This document shows, piece by piece, positions 45,677-54,419 of a stretch of DNA of 64,000 bases (position 1 is the stretch's first letter; each line of letters opens with the position of its first letter). Below the pieces are notes generated by a model. The model did no database searches, was not told the origin of the DNA, and was given only the letters and a program-made list of their open reading frames with translations. This DNA is from Clostridiales bacterium COT073_COT-073. GTDB lineage: Bacteria; Bacillota; Clostridia; Lachnospirales; Vallitaleaceae. Both the position numbers and the translations under genes were made by a program. The stretch is taken from the NCBI GenBank assembly GCA_003858485.1, contig RQYD01000003.1:78761-142760 (forward strand), written 5' to 3'.

Positions 45677-47281
45677 ATGAAAAAAATGAAAAGGTATTTA
45701 TTGATCTTAGTGTTGGTAGCCAGCTTATTGTTTGAAGTTTCAACTACAGCTGCGGATATGACCGGGAATGCACCTTCGATTTTGTGGTTAAGCAAGAATT
45801 ATGAGTGGGTGCTTGCCTTTTCAGAAGGTTTGGCACCGGTCCAGGACAAAAATGGTAAATGGGGATTTATTGATACTTCCGGTAAGGAAGTGGTATCCTG
45901 TCGCTATGATCATGTCTTTCCTTTTTCTGAAGGCCTGGCAGCGGTCGGAAATGTAGACAAGGATACGCAGATCGGTAAGCATGGCTACATCAATGCAAGA
46001 GGGGAAGAAATAATTCCCTTGCAATATGAATATGAAACGGCCACCGAGTTTTTGGATGTGGCTTCTTTTTCCGAAGGGCTGGCCCCCGTAAAAATGAAAA
46101 ATGGCAAGAAGGGCTATATTAATAAGCAGGGAAAGGTCGTGATCGCACCCCGATATGATATGGCAATGAAGTTTCAGGAGGGACTGGCAGTAGTCAGTCA
46201 GGCCGATAAAGAAAGTTATATTGATAAAACCGGACAGGCATTGATCAGTCTGCCATCTGGTAAAATAGGCTATCCTTTTGCTGAGGGACTGGCCCAGGTG
46301 ATTGATAAAAATAATAAAACCGGTTATATCAACCGGCAGGGAAAGCAGGAAATTGCAGCCCGTTATGGTAATAGCTGGATGAACTTTTCTACTTTTTCTG
46401 AGGGACTGGCAGCGGTCGTTCAAGACAATAAGATTGGTTACATTGATCATCAGGGCAAAACTGTCATTCCGTTTCAGGAATATCAGGAAGTGCTGCCCTT
46501 TTCCGAGGGCATGACCGCAGTTGGAGTGCATGTTCCCTTTAAAGAGCATATTATTTTGTGCCACTGGGGATATATGAATCGGGATGGTGAGCTGGTGATC
46601 CCTCTGCTGTATGAGGCTGAAGTTTCCGATATGAATGGAACAGCGCTAACTGAATGGAATTCCTTTAAAGAAGGTCTGGCAGCGGTGCAAAAAGGTGACA
46701 GATATACTTATATTAATCAAAATGGTGTGGAAATATTTCCGTTTGGTATGTTTGATCAAATTACCGCCTTTTCCGGCGGATATGCCATGGTTAAAAAGAA
46801 TGCCAGATGGGGGATTTTGACCAATCCTTTAACAACCGGAGTTCAGCCGGTATGGCGAAAAGAAGCAGTGATGGCAGCTTATAGTAATGTGAGGGTGTCG
46901 GTAAACGGGAAAAGACAGAGCGGAGTGGAAATTTATAATATTGGTAACCGGACTTTCTTTAAGTTAAGAGATATCGCTCAGTTAATGAATCATACTAAAA
47001 AATCCTTTGCGGTGGAATGGAATGGTTCAAAGAAACAGATTTCATTAATTACCGGTAAAATTTATCAGGCCCGGGGAAACGAACTACAGGGCGGTGATGG
47101 CCAAGATAAGACAGCCATCTTGTCAGATGCGGTAGTTGAAATTGATGGCAAGTCGGTGACCTTGACCGCCTATGTCATTAATGGTCATAATTATTATAAA
47201 ATAAGGGATCTGGCAGAAGCCCTGGACATTGATGTGGATTGGGATAGCGCTACCCAAACCGTTATTCTGGCAACCAACTAA
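45677..47281 (+). CDS. secreted WG-repeat protein with copper-amine-oxidase-like C-terminal domains
   Basis: 534 aa. Signal peptide ~1-26 (KKMKRYLLILVLVASLLFEV). Residues ~32-380 hold about eight WG repeats of the form FSEGLAPVQDKNGKWGFIDT, predicted to build a beta-propeller-like surface. Residues ~395-534 hold two copies of a Cu-amine-oxidase N-terminal-type domain (VSVNGKRQSG with FFKLRDIAQLM; VEIDGKSVTL with YYKIRDLAEAL), a wall-binding or stalk module frequent in clostridial exoproteins. AGGAGG precedes the ATG. Binding partner unknown. Confidence 0.85.
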   Translation: MKKMKRYLLILVLVASLLFEVSTTAADMTGNAPSILWLSKNYEWVLAFSEGLAPVQDKNGKWGFIDTSGKEVVSCRYDHVFPFSEGLAAVGNVDKDTQIGKHGYINARGEEIIPLQYEYETATEFLDVASFSEGLAPVKMKNGKKGYINKQGKVVIAPRYDMAMKFQEGLAVVSQADKESYIDKTGQALISLPSGKIGYPFAEGLAQVIDKNNKTGYINRQGKQEIAARYGNSWMNFSTFSEGLAAVVQDNKIGYIDHQGKTVIPFQEYQEVLPFSEGMTAVGVHVPFKEHIILCHWGYMNRDGELVIPLLYEAEVSDMNGTALTEWNSFKEGLAAVQKGDRYTYINQNGVEIFPFGMFDQITAFSGGYAMVKKNARWGILTNPLTTGVQPVWRKEAVMAAYSNVRVSVNGKRQSGVEIYNIGNRTFFKLRDIAQLMNHTKKSFAVEWNGSKKQISLITGKIYQARGNELQGGDGQDKTAILSDAVVEIDGKSVTLTAYVINGHNYYKIRDLAEALDIDVDWDSATQTVILATN

Positions 47282-47346
47282 ACCAATCAATGACCGGCAA
47301 ACAGATGGAATCTATTATATTAGCGGAGCCGGATTGAAAATCTATA

Positions 47347-47375
47347 TAGACAAGCCTCCAATCTTAGTATATAAT
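47347..47375 (+). promoter_or_regulatory. sigma-A promoter of valS
   Basis: TAGACA (47347-47352), 17-bp spacer, TATAAT (47370-47375). The ~60-nt leader is too short for a T-box and no T-box sequence is seen. Confidence 0.65.
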
Positions 47376-47443
47376 ATTTTTCAATGAATAAGAATAATGA
47401 TATTCTTAACTGATTTACAGAATCCAAATGATGGGAGGCAGTT

Positions 47444-50074
47444 ATGGCAAGAGAATTGGAGAAAAATTATAATCCAGCGGAAATGGAGGACCGTTTATAT
47501 AAAAAATGGGAAAATAAGGGTTACTTTAAAGCGGAGGTAAACCGCAGCAAAGAGCCATTTACCATTGTGATTCCACCACCAAATGTGACCGGACAGCTGC
47601 ATATGGGTCATGCCTTTGACAATACTATGCAGGATATTTTGATTCGCTTTAAAAGAATGCAGGGCTATGAGGCCTTGTGGCAGCCGGGGACGGATCATGC
47701 CGCCATTGCGACCGAAGTTAAAATTGTAGAAAAATTAGCAGCTGAGGGTCTGACCAAGCAAATGCTTGGCCGGGAAGGCTTTATGAAAAGAGCCTGGGAA
47801 TGGAAAGCTGAGTATGGTGATCGGATTATTAAGCAATTAAAGAAATTAGGTTCCTCCTGTGATTGGGACAGAGAACGCTTTACCTTAGATGAAGGTTGTA
47901 CCAGAGCAGTTAATGAAGCCTTTGTTCATTACTATAATAAGGGTTATATTTATCATGGCCATAAATTGATCAACTGGTGTCCACATTGTAAAACCACGAT
48001 TTCGGATGCAGAAGTTGACCATGAGGAAAAGGCGGGCCATTTTTGGCATATTAAATATCCGTTTGCCGATGGTTCCGGATATATTGAAATTGCCACTACC
48101 CGTCCGGAAACGATGCTGGGCGATACTGCGGTGGCGGTGCATCCGACTGATGAACGCTATCAGGATCTGGTCGGTAAAAATGTAATTTTACCACTGGTTA
48201 ACAAGGAAATTCCAATCATTGCGGATGAATATGTGGATAAGGAATTTGGCACCGGTGCTGTTAAAATAACTCCGGCTCATGATCCGAATGACTATGAAGT
48301 TGGGCTGCGCCATGATTTGCCGCAAGTTAATGTGATGAATGATGATGGCAGCATTAATGAAAATGGTGGCAAATATCAGGGGCTTGACCGATATGAAGCC
48401 AGAAAACAAATGGTTCAGGATTTAGAAACGGGTGGTTATTTATTGGCAGTTAAGCCACATAGCCATAATGTTGGTACACATGAACGCTGTGGCACAGTAA
48501 TTGAGCCGCTGCTTAAGGAACAATGGTTCCTGAGAATGAAAGAATTAGCAGAACCGGCGATTGCTGCCTTAAAAAGCGGGGAACTGAAATTTGTACCGGA
48601 GCGCTATGGTAAAATTTATTTGAATTGGCTGGAAAATATCAGAGATTGGGCAATTTCCCGGCAGCTTTGGTGGGGACACCGGATCCCGGTTTATTATTGT
48701 CAGGACTGCGGTCATAAAAATGTTAGCCAAAATGCAGTAACTACCTGTGAAAAATGTGGTTCCGGTCATTTACATCAAGACGAAGATTCGCTTGATACCT
48801 GGTTTAGCTCAGCCTTGTGGCCATTTGAAACTTTGGGCTGGCCCGAGAAAACTGAGGACTTTGAGTATTTCTTCCCGACCGATGTGCTGGTTACCGGTTA
48901 TGATATTATTTTCTTCTGGGTGGTGCGCATGGTTTTTTCATCCCTGGAATTTACCGGTAAATTGCCATTTCATACGGTTCTAATTCATGGCCTGGTGCGT
49001 GATGACCAGGGCAGAAAAATGAGTAAATCTTTGGGGAATGGTATTGATCCATTGGAAGAAATTGAGAAATATGGAGCAGATGCTCTGCGGATCACACTTT
49101 TAACCGGGAATGCGCCGGGCAATGATATGCGCTATTATCGCGAAAGAATTGAGGCTTCCCGCAATTTTGCCAATAAGATTTGGAATGCCTCACGCTTTAT
49201 CCTGATGAATATGCCGGAAGAGGAACTGAGTCAGGAATATGCTCTGGCTCCGGCCGATAAATGGATCATCAGCAAGGTCAATACCCTGACCAAAGAAGTA
49301 ACGGAAAATCTGGATAAATATGAAATGGGAATTGCTTTATCCAAACTAAATGATTTTATTTGGGAGGAATTTTGCGACTGGTATATTGAGATGGTCAAGC
49401 CTCGCCTTGGCAGTGAAGACGATGTTGATCGAACCGCTGCTCTATGGACTTTAAAAACTGTACTGATCCAGGCGATGAAATTGCTGCATCCATTTATGCC
49501 GTTTATTACTGAAGAAATTTTCGGACATTTACAGGCCCAGGAGGAATCGATTATGATTTCTAAGTGGCCGGTATTTAAAGAAGAATGGAATTTTGCAGCC
49601 GAGGAAGCAGAGATTTCCCTGATCAAAGAAGCGGTCCGCAGCATTCGGAATTTGCGTGCGGAAATGAAGGTCAGCCCTAAGAAAAAGGTGAAAATTGTAG
49701 TTGAAAGCGAACAAAGTAATATTCGTCGAACTTTTGAGAAGAATGTAATTTTCTTTGCGGCACTGGCGATGGCATCAGAGGTGGAAATTACTGATAAGGC
49801 AGATGCCGGGGATGATTTTGTTTCTTTGGTTGTGCCAAATGCCACACTATATATGCCTTTTGCGGAATTAGTTGACATTGCCCAGGAGAAACAGCGTTTG
49901 CAGAAGGAGATCAGTCGGCTGCATGGAGAAATAGACAGAATTGATAAAAAACTGAATAATCCCGGTTTTATGGCAAAGGCACCGGAGCAGGTAGTGAAAG
50001 AGGAAAGAGATAAAAGGGCCAATTACCAGACAATGCTGAAACAGGCAGAAGATAGCAGGGCTAGATTAGGTTAA
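47444..50074 (+). CDS. valS: valyl-tRNA synthetase
   Basis: 876 aa, full length. It charges tRNA-Val. The HIGH-type motif is in PPNVTGQLHMGHAF (~43-56), the KMSKS motif in GRKMSKSLGNG (~523-533). The editing domain contains ATTRPETMLGDTAVAVHP. A zinc-binding pair CQDC/CEKC lies at ~417-441, and the C-terminal ~65 residues form the ValS coiled coil that contacts tRNA. GGGAGG precedes the ATG. Followed by the flagellar gene fliS. Confidence 0.97.
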   Translation: MARELEKNYNPAEMEDRLYKKWENKGYFKAEVNRSKEPFTIVIPPPNVTGQLHMGHAFDNTMQDILIRFKRMQGYEALWQPGTDHAAIATEVKIVEKLAAEGLTKQMLGREGFMKRAWEWKAEYGDRIIKQLKKLGSSCDWDRERFTLDEGCTRAVNEAFVHYYNKGYIYHGHKLINWCPHCKTTISDAEVDHEEKAGHFWHIKYPFADGSGYIEIATTRPETMLGDTAVAVHPTDERYQDLVGKNVILPLVNKEIPIIADEYVDKEFGTGAVKITPAHDPNDYEVGLRHDLPQVNVMNDDGSINENGGKYQGLDRYEARKQMVQDLETGGYLLAVKPHSHNVGTHERCGTVIEPLLKEQWFLRMKELAEPAIAALKSGELKFVPERYGKIYLNWLENIRDWAISRQLWWGHRIPVYYCQDCGHKNVSQNAVTTCEKCGSGHLHQDEDSLDTWFSSALWPFETLGWPEKTEDFEYFFPTDVLVTGYDIIFFWVVRMVFSSLEFTGKLPFHTVLIHGLVRDDQGRKMSKSLGNGIDPLEEIEKYGADALRITLLTGNAPGNDMRYYRERIEASRNFANKIWNASRFILMNMPEEELSQEYALAPADKWIISKVNTLTKEVTENLDKYEMGIALSKLNDFIWEEFCDWYIEMVKPRLGSEDDVDRTAALWTLKTVLIQAMKLLHPFMPFITEEIFGHLQAQEESIMISKWPVFKEEWNFAAEEAEISLIKEAVRSIRNLRAEMKVSPKKKVKIVVESEQSNIRRTFEKNVIFFAALAMASEVEITDKADAGDDFVSLVVPNATLYMPFAELVDIAQEKQRLQKEISRLHGEIDRIDKKLNNPGFMAKAPEQVVKEERDKRANYQTMLKQAEDSRARLG

Positions 50075-50105
50075 GACAGCTTTTTGCAGCGGTTTCCAAA
50101 AGTAG

Positions 50106-50132
50106 TAAAGTTTTCGTGGAAGACACCGATAT
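50106..50132 (+). promoter_or_regulatory. sigma-28 (SigD) type promoter of fliS
   Basis: TAAAGTTT (50106-50113), exactly 11 bp, ACCGATAT (50125-50132). The flagellar sigma consensus is TAAAGTTT-N11-GCCGATAA, so the -35 matches fully and the -10 at six of eight bases. It ends 39 bp before the fliS ATG. Confidence 0.75.
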
Positions 50133-50171
50133 ATAGATTGTGAAACGAAAGGCTTTGATTAGGAGGAAGAC

Positions 50172-50543
50172 ATGCAAAATAATCCGTATGCAAAAATAAA
50201 GAATAATTCCATTATGACAGCAACTCCTGCAGAATTGACACTGATGCTTTATGAAGGGGCAATTAAGTTTGGCAACCAAGCCGTTTCTGCAATTCAGGAT
50301 AAAGAGATCCCGGAAGCTCATCGTTTAATCATTCGGGTTCAGGATATTATTGATGAACTAAGAGGGACATTAAACTTTGACTATCCGATTGCAGCGGAAA
50401 TGGATCGACTTTATGAGTTTATCTCTTATACTTTAATAGAAGCGAATATGGAAAAAGATGCTGAGAAACTAGAAACAGCACTTAGTTTGATTCGTGATTT
50501 CAGAGATACATGGAAGGAAGCAATGACACTAGCCAAAAAGTAA
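50172..50543 (+). CDS. fliS: flagellin export chaperone FliS
   Basis: 123 aa, the usual size. FliS keeps flagellin unfolded in the cytoplasm and hands it to the export gate. Family features: MQNNPYAKIKNNSIMTATP at the N-terminus, ELTLMLYEGAIKFGNQA (~22-38), and a C-terminal EALSLIRDFRDTWKEA-like helix. It lies alone between valS and a small coiled-coil gene under a SigD-type promoter, rather than in a large flagellar operon. Confidence 0.93.
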   Translation: MQNNPYAKIKNNSIMTATPAELTLMLYEGAIKFGNQAVSAIQDKEIPEAHRLIIRVQDIIDELRGTLNFDYPIAAEMDRLYEFISYTLIEANMEKDAEKLETALSLIRDFRDTWKEAMTLAKK

Positions 50544-50597
50544 GAGGCTGTTTACCGGTTTTCTAAAAACTGTGTAAAAGTTAAGATGCTTTTAGAT

Positions 50598-50630
50598 AAC
50601 CCGCCTTGCCGGACGCAAAGCGGGTTTTTT
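50598..50630 (+). terminator. terminator after fliS
   Basis: Stem AACCCGC/GCGGGTT with T6, 55 bp past the stop. Confidence 0.75.
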
Positions 50631-50773
50631 GCTGTCGATTGCTGGTTCTGTTTCCTGGAACGATTGCTTTTAAGTTGTTGTAGATAGAAGCCTGCCGGGA
50701 ATGGCAAGTTGGATTGATAAAAAGGAAAGGACAGAGAAAGTTTTTGTAAAAATCGATAAAATGGAGGTTTTTC

Positions 50774-51199
50774 ATGAAGAATATTTCTGTTAAATTAAAT
50801 TTGTTGTTTTTTAGTTTGCAGAAAAAAATCGAAAAATTGGAAGCGATCAAAGAGTGTACACTGGCTCAAAGTCAAGAAACGTCAGTGCCTGCCTTAACTG
50901 AGCTGATTCACCAAAAGCAAGATTTGATTGAGGAAATTGAAAAGCTCGATCAGGGGTTTCAAAGTGTTTCAATGGAAATTATGCCAATTTTACAGGCGGA
51001 TGTGATGCAGTATTCTGAGCTGATTCAGCAAATGCAAGAGCAAATCAAACGGATCAGTGAAGTGTCGCTGGAGATTCAGGAGTTGGAAAAGAAAAATTAT
51101 AATTCTAAAATGTTAAGAGAAAATCGGCCGGAACTAACCAAAGAAGGAGTTAGATTGCCAAAAGGAAAGGCCTTGGATCAATACCGGAAAATGAAGTAA
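50774..51199 (+). CDS. small coiled-coil protein, possibly FlgN/FliT-like flagellar chaperone
   Basis: 141 aa, almost entirely helical and rich in E, Q, K and L (QKKIEKLEAIKECTLAQSQE; ELIQQMQEQIKRISEVSLEI), ending in a basic tail LPKGKALDQYRKMK. Size, composition and position next to fliS suggest a FlgN- or FliT-type export chaperone, but no diagnostic motif proves it. ATGGAGG precedes the ATG. It follows the fliS terminator, so it has its own transcript. Confidence 0.6.
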   Translation: MKNISVKLNLLFFSLQKKIEKLEAIKECTLAQSQETSVPALTELIHQKQDLIEEIEKLDQGFQSVSMEIMPILQADVMQYSELIQQMQEQIKRISEVSLEIQELEKKNYNSKMLRENRPELTKEGVRLPKGKALDQYRKMK

Positions 51200-51264
51200 A
51201 TAGCAGTATTGACAGCGGCTGAAGATGTCTGAGAAAGAAATGCAATCAAGATAGGAGAAGAAAA

Positions 51265-52062
51265 ATGCTGTTAGTAATTGATGTCGGAAATACCAATATT
51301 ACCGTAGCGGTTTATCAAAACAAAGAAAATAAGGGAAGCTTTCGCTTGCGCACTAAAACGGAACGGACCAGTGATGAGTATGGTGTGATTTTGGTTAATT
51401 TATTAAAAGAGCGTGAGGTTGAAAAATCAATGATTGAGGATGTAATTATTTCTTCGGTGGTGCCGAATTTAATGTATTCCTTGAGAAATGCTATTTATAA
51501 ATATTTTGGAGTAAATCCGATGATCGTGGAGCCGGGACTGAAAACCGGCATCTCAATTCACACCGATAATCCCAAAGAAGTTGGAGCGGATCGGATCGTT
51601 GATGCAGTTGCTGCATATAATGAATATGGCGGACCGGTTTTAATTATTGATTTTGGTACTGCTACCACTTATGATTTAATTTCAGAAAAAGGAGTGTTTG
51701 AAGCCGGTATTACGTCACCGGGAATTCGGATCAGTGCCGATGCTTTGTGGACGCAGGCAGCTAAGCTACCGGAAATTCAAATTGAAAAACCGAAAAGTAT
51801 TTTGGCTAAAAATACCATTACCAGTATGCAGGCCGGTTTGGTTTATGGCTATATTGGTCAGGTCGAATATATTATTGAAAAGGTTAAAGAGGAAACCGGG
51901 ATTAAGGATTTGAAAGTAGTGGCGACCGGTGGATTGGGCCGGATCATTGCCGGAGAAACCGATAAAATTGATATTTATGATCCGGATCTTAGTTTTAAAG
52001 GATTGTATTATATTTATGAAAAGAACAAAGCGAATAGGGATGGAAGAAAAGAATGGAAATAG
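51265..52062 (+). CDS. coaX: type III pantothenate kinase
   Basis: 265 aa, first step of coenzyme A synthesis. ASKHA-fold motifs: [16 protein letters not shown] (P-loop-like, ~2-17), [13 protein letters not shown] (~109-121) and [12 protein letters not shown] (~128-139), with ATGGLG near the C-terminus. AGGAGAAG precedes the ATG. It overlaps dusB by 10 bp, so the two are co-transcribed. Confidence 0.96.
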   Translation: MLLVIDVGNTNITVAVYQNKENKGSFRLRTKTERTSDEYGVILVNLLKEREVEKSMIEDVIISSVVPNLMYSLRNAIYKYFGVNPMIVEPGLKTGISIHTDNPKEVGADRIVDAVAAYNEYGGPVLIIDFGTATTYDLISEKGVFEAGITSPGIRISADALWTQAAKLPEIQIEKPKSILAKNTITSMQAGLVYGYIGQVEYIIEKVKEETGIKDLKVVATGGLGRIIAGETDKIDIYDPDLSFKGLYYIYEKNKANRDGRKEWK

Positions 52063-53024
52063 GTCATCTGGACTTTATACATGGTTTGTTTATGGCGCCA
52101 ATGGCTGGAACCACTGATTTAGCATTTCGGCTTTTGTGCAAAGAACAGGGCTGTGAATTGGCATATACGGAAATGGTCAGTGCCAAGGCCCTGTCTTTTG
52201 ATAATGATAAAACCAAGACTTTACTGGAAATTGATGAACAAGAAGGAATGGCAGCCGTTCAGCTATTTGGTTCAGAGCCGGAACTGTTGGCCGAAATGGC
52301 GGAAAAGATCGACAACCCAAGAATTGCCTTATTTGATGTAAATATGGGTTGTCCGGTGCCGAAAATTGTCAATAATGGTGAGGGCAGTGCCCTAATGAAA
52401 AATCCTGATTTGGTGGGCGAGATCGTGTCGGCCATGGTTAAGCGCCTGAAAAAGCCGGTGACGATTAAGATTCGCAAGGGTTTTGATCAGGAACATATTA
52501 ATGCGGTGGAAATTGCTAAAATTGCTGAAAGTGCAGGAGCGGCAGCTGTTGCTGTGCATGGCCGGACAACCAGACAATTTTACAGTGGCAAGGCTGATTG
52601 GGAGATTATTCGCCAGGTAAAAGAAGCAGTTAAGATACCGGTCATTGGCAATGGTGATATTTTCTCCGGGGAGGCAGCTCTGCAAATTAAGGAAATTACC
52701 GGTTGTGATGGGATTATGGTTGCCCGGGGGGCTGAAGGAAATCCTTGGATTTTTGCGGAGATTAAAAATGCCCTGGAGGGAAAAGACTATCAAAAACCAA
52801 GCTTATCCGACCGGCGTGATATGATCTTAAAGCATTTGCAGATATCAATTGATAAAAAGGGAGAATTCAGTGCCATGCAGGAAATGAAAAAACATTTGCT
52901 GTGGTATACCAAGGGACTTCCCGGAGCAACGGTTTTGCGCCGGCAGTTGATGGAGATGAAGGAAAAGGAAGCGGTGATTGATTATTTGCATAAAGCGTTT
53001 GCCCAAATGGAAAGCGTGGATTAA
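52053..53024 (+). CDS. dusB: tRNA-dihydrouridine synthase DusB
   Basis: 323 aa FMN enzyme reducing uridine in the tRNA D-loop. Motifs: [17 protein letters not shown] (~15-31), [19 protein letters not shown] (~97-115) with the catalytic Cys, [12 protein letters not shown] (~168) and [10 protein letters not shown] (~200). The start lies inside the end of coaX. Typical clostridial coaX-dusB-greA-lysS neighbourhood. Confidence 0.95.
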   Translation: MEIGHLDFIHGLFMAPMAGTTDLAFRLLCKEQGCELAYTEMVSAKALSFDNDKTKTLLEIDEQEGMAAVQLFGSEPELLAEMAEKIDNPRIALFDVNMGCPVPKIVNNGEGSALMKNPDLVGEIVSAMVKRLKKPVTIKIRKGFDQEHINAVEIAKIAESAGAAAVAVHGRTTRQFYSGKADWEIIRQVKEAVKIPVIGNGDIFSGEAALQIKEITGCDGIMVARGAEGNPWIFAEIKNALEGKDYQKPSLSDRRDMILKHLQISIDKKGEFSAMQEMKKHLLWYTKGLPGATVLRRQLMEMKEKEAVIDYLHKAFAQMESVD

Positions 53025-53341
53025 AGAGGGGCCCCGACGGGCTTTGGATGTTGACTATTTCCCGGGACTGATGGATGGCTGGAGATATTGGCCGGAGTGG
53101 AATCAGGTGATGAAAGATTTTTGGGTAAAATTAAGGAAAAAAGCAGTTAAACTATAAGGAGATTACAAAATCTTCCGATATAACAAAAGATATGGAAAAT
53201 AGCTGACAACCCTTGAGAATATTGCTATTGATATAGCTTTCTTTATGGAGGGGGCATTTTTGAAATGGTAAGCTCAATTGGCGGTCGAATAAGCAGCGAT
53301 TATTACAAAAATGTGAGAAAAATTACATTTTGTTAAATACC
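53025..53341. other. intergenic stretch after dusB
   Basis: About 320 bp with no open frame, no clear terminator and no recognisable RNA. It leads into the strong promoter at 53342. Confidence 0.5.
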
Positions 53342-53370
53342 TTGACAAGCGAAGGGGTATGGGCTATAAT
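53342..53370 (+). promoter_or_regulatory. perfect-consensus sigma-A promoter upstream of greA
   Basis: TTGACA (53342-53347), 17-bp spacer, TATAAT (53365-53370), both hexamers perfect. It is 245 bp before greA, with a structured leader in between. Confidence 0.88.
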
Positions 53371-53401
53371 ACGAAAATGATGTTTGTGCAGGAAAATGCC
53401 T

Positions 53402-53427
53402 TAAAGTCTGGATTACAGACTTTTTTG
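53402..53427 (+). terminator. attenuator-like hairpin in the greA leader
   Basis: AAAGTCTG, loop GATTA, CAGACTTT followed by T-rich TTTTG, about 25 nt after the predicted transcription start. If it terminates, a ~50-nt RNA results; if not, greA is transcribed. Confidence 0.5.
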
Positions 53428-53429
53428 TA

Positions 53430-53565
53430 TAATAGGAACTTCCGGGGTTATAGGATTCGAGGCTTAGCCACGGACTTTACCGGGGAGATCTCTTGCGTGG
53501 GCCGCCGCAGGCGGAGCATCTTGCAAATGAGATGCTTTCCCGTATGTATTCGGGAATTATGAGGA
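53430..53565 (+). ncRNA. candidate structured RNA in the greA leader
   Basis: GC-rich, hairpin-rich stretch in an otherwise AT-rich intergenic region. Stem CCGCC-GCA-GGCGG (53502-53516), stem GCATCT/AGATGC (53517-53534) and stem CCCG/CGGG (53538-53553) follow in close succession. It does not match a riboswitch, 6S, SRP or RNase P pattern that I can recognise. The open frame through it has no ribosome binding site. Confidence 0.35.
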
Positions 53566-53614
53566 ACACTATTTCAATTGCGTATGATTAAGGGCAAAGA
53601 AGGAGCGGGACAAT

Positions 53615-54094
53615 TTGAAGACATTAGAAAAGAAAATACTTACCTATAATGGTTTAAAAGCGCTGGAAGATGAATTACAGAATTTGAAATTAGTAAAACG
53701 TAAGGAAATTGCGTTGAAAATTAAAGAGGCCAGAGAACAGGGTGACTTGTCGGAAAACGCTGAATATGATGCGGCCAAGGATGAGCAAGGTGAGATCGAA
53801 GCCAGAATTGTACAAATTGAAAAGATATTGAAAAATGCCGAGGTCATTGACGAAGATGAAGTTGATTTGACGACGGTTAATGTTGGTGTCAAAGTTTTGG
53901 TATACGATATGGAATTTGACGAAGAAATTGATTTTGCAATTGTTGGTTCAACCGAAGCCGATCCGCTGTCGAATAAGATTTCCAATGAATCCCCAATGGG
54001 CAGTGCCCTAATTGGTGCCAGGGAAAATGACATTGTGTCTTTTAACACACCCAATGGTCTGGTTAAAGTCCGGGTGTTAAAGATTCACCAATAA
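53615..54094 (+). CDS. greA: transcription elongation factor GreA
   Basis: 159 aa. It rescues backtracked RNA polymerase. An N-terminal coiled coil contains GDLSENAEYDAAKDEQ (~47-62) with the acidic tip residues D and E that reach the active site. The C-terminal FKBP-like domain ends LIGARENDIVSFNTPNG. TTG start with AAGGAGCGG at the right distance. A terminator separates it from lysS. Confidence 0.96.
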   Translation: MKTLEKKILTYNGLKALEDELQNLKLVKRKEIALKIKEAREQGDLSENAEYDAAKDEQGEIEARIVQIEKILKNAEVIDEDEVDLTTVNVGVKVLVYDMEFDEEIDFAIVGSTEADPLSNKISNESPMGSALIGARENDIVSFNTPNGLVKVRVLKIHQ

Positions 54095-54109
54095 AATTTG
54101 ATTTGCGAA

Positions 54110-54157
54110 AGCAGTATCCTGACATGCCTAAGGCGCTGATGGAGGCTGCTTTTTTTG
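54110..54157 (+). terminator. terminator after greA
   Basis: AGCAGTATCC pairs with GGAGGCTGCT (one interruption), containing an inner GCCT/AGGC hairpin, then seven T. It begins 16 bp past the stop. Confidence 0.75.
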
Positions 54158-54340
54158 TCGTTTGCTTATCCGGCTGTTACTTATGGCAGCAGATAAAATC
54201 GGCCAATAGCGGGGAACATCATAAACAGTCAAATAGAAAATCAAAAAGCTTAAAATGAAAAAACATTATGACTAAGGCAAAAGCAAATAGGAATCAGGGA
54301 AATTATGTAGTAGGAGAAGTAGGAGAAGTGAAAAAAACAT

Positions 54341-54369
54341 TTGAAAAATCAGGCCGGATTTGGTATACT
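54341..54369 (+). promoter_or_regulatory. sigma-A promoter of lysS
   Basis: TTGAAA (54341-54346), 17-bp spacer, TATACT (54364-54369), 50 bp before the lysS ATG. Confidence 0.7.
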
Positions 54370-54419
54370 GGTAACAATGTATATCAGCGGAAATGCTAAA
54401 AATAAAGAAGGAGTAAAAA

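Noticed and set aside
47282..47443. Possible T-box leader for valS
   Set aside because: Only about 60 nt lie between promoter and start, with no T-box sequence or terminator hairpin.
50736..50758. Possible second SigD promoter (GAAAGTTT ... ATCGATAA) before the coiled-coil gene
   Set aside because: Spacing between the boxes is about 8 bp instead of 11, so it is unlikely to work as drawn.
53430..53520. Weak resemblance of CCGGGGAG and GGCCGCC in the greA leader to a ZTP riboswitch
   Set aside because: The second motif is part of a simple CCGCC/GGCGG hairpin and the rest of the conserved ZTP core is absent; context (greA) also does not fit.
53359..53562. 67-codon open frame in the greA leader
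   Set aside because: It begins inside the promoter spacer and crosses the terminator-like hairpin; no ribosome binding site.
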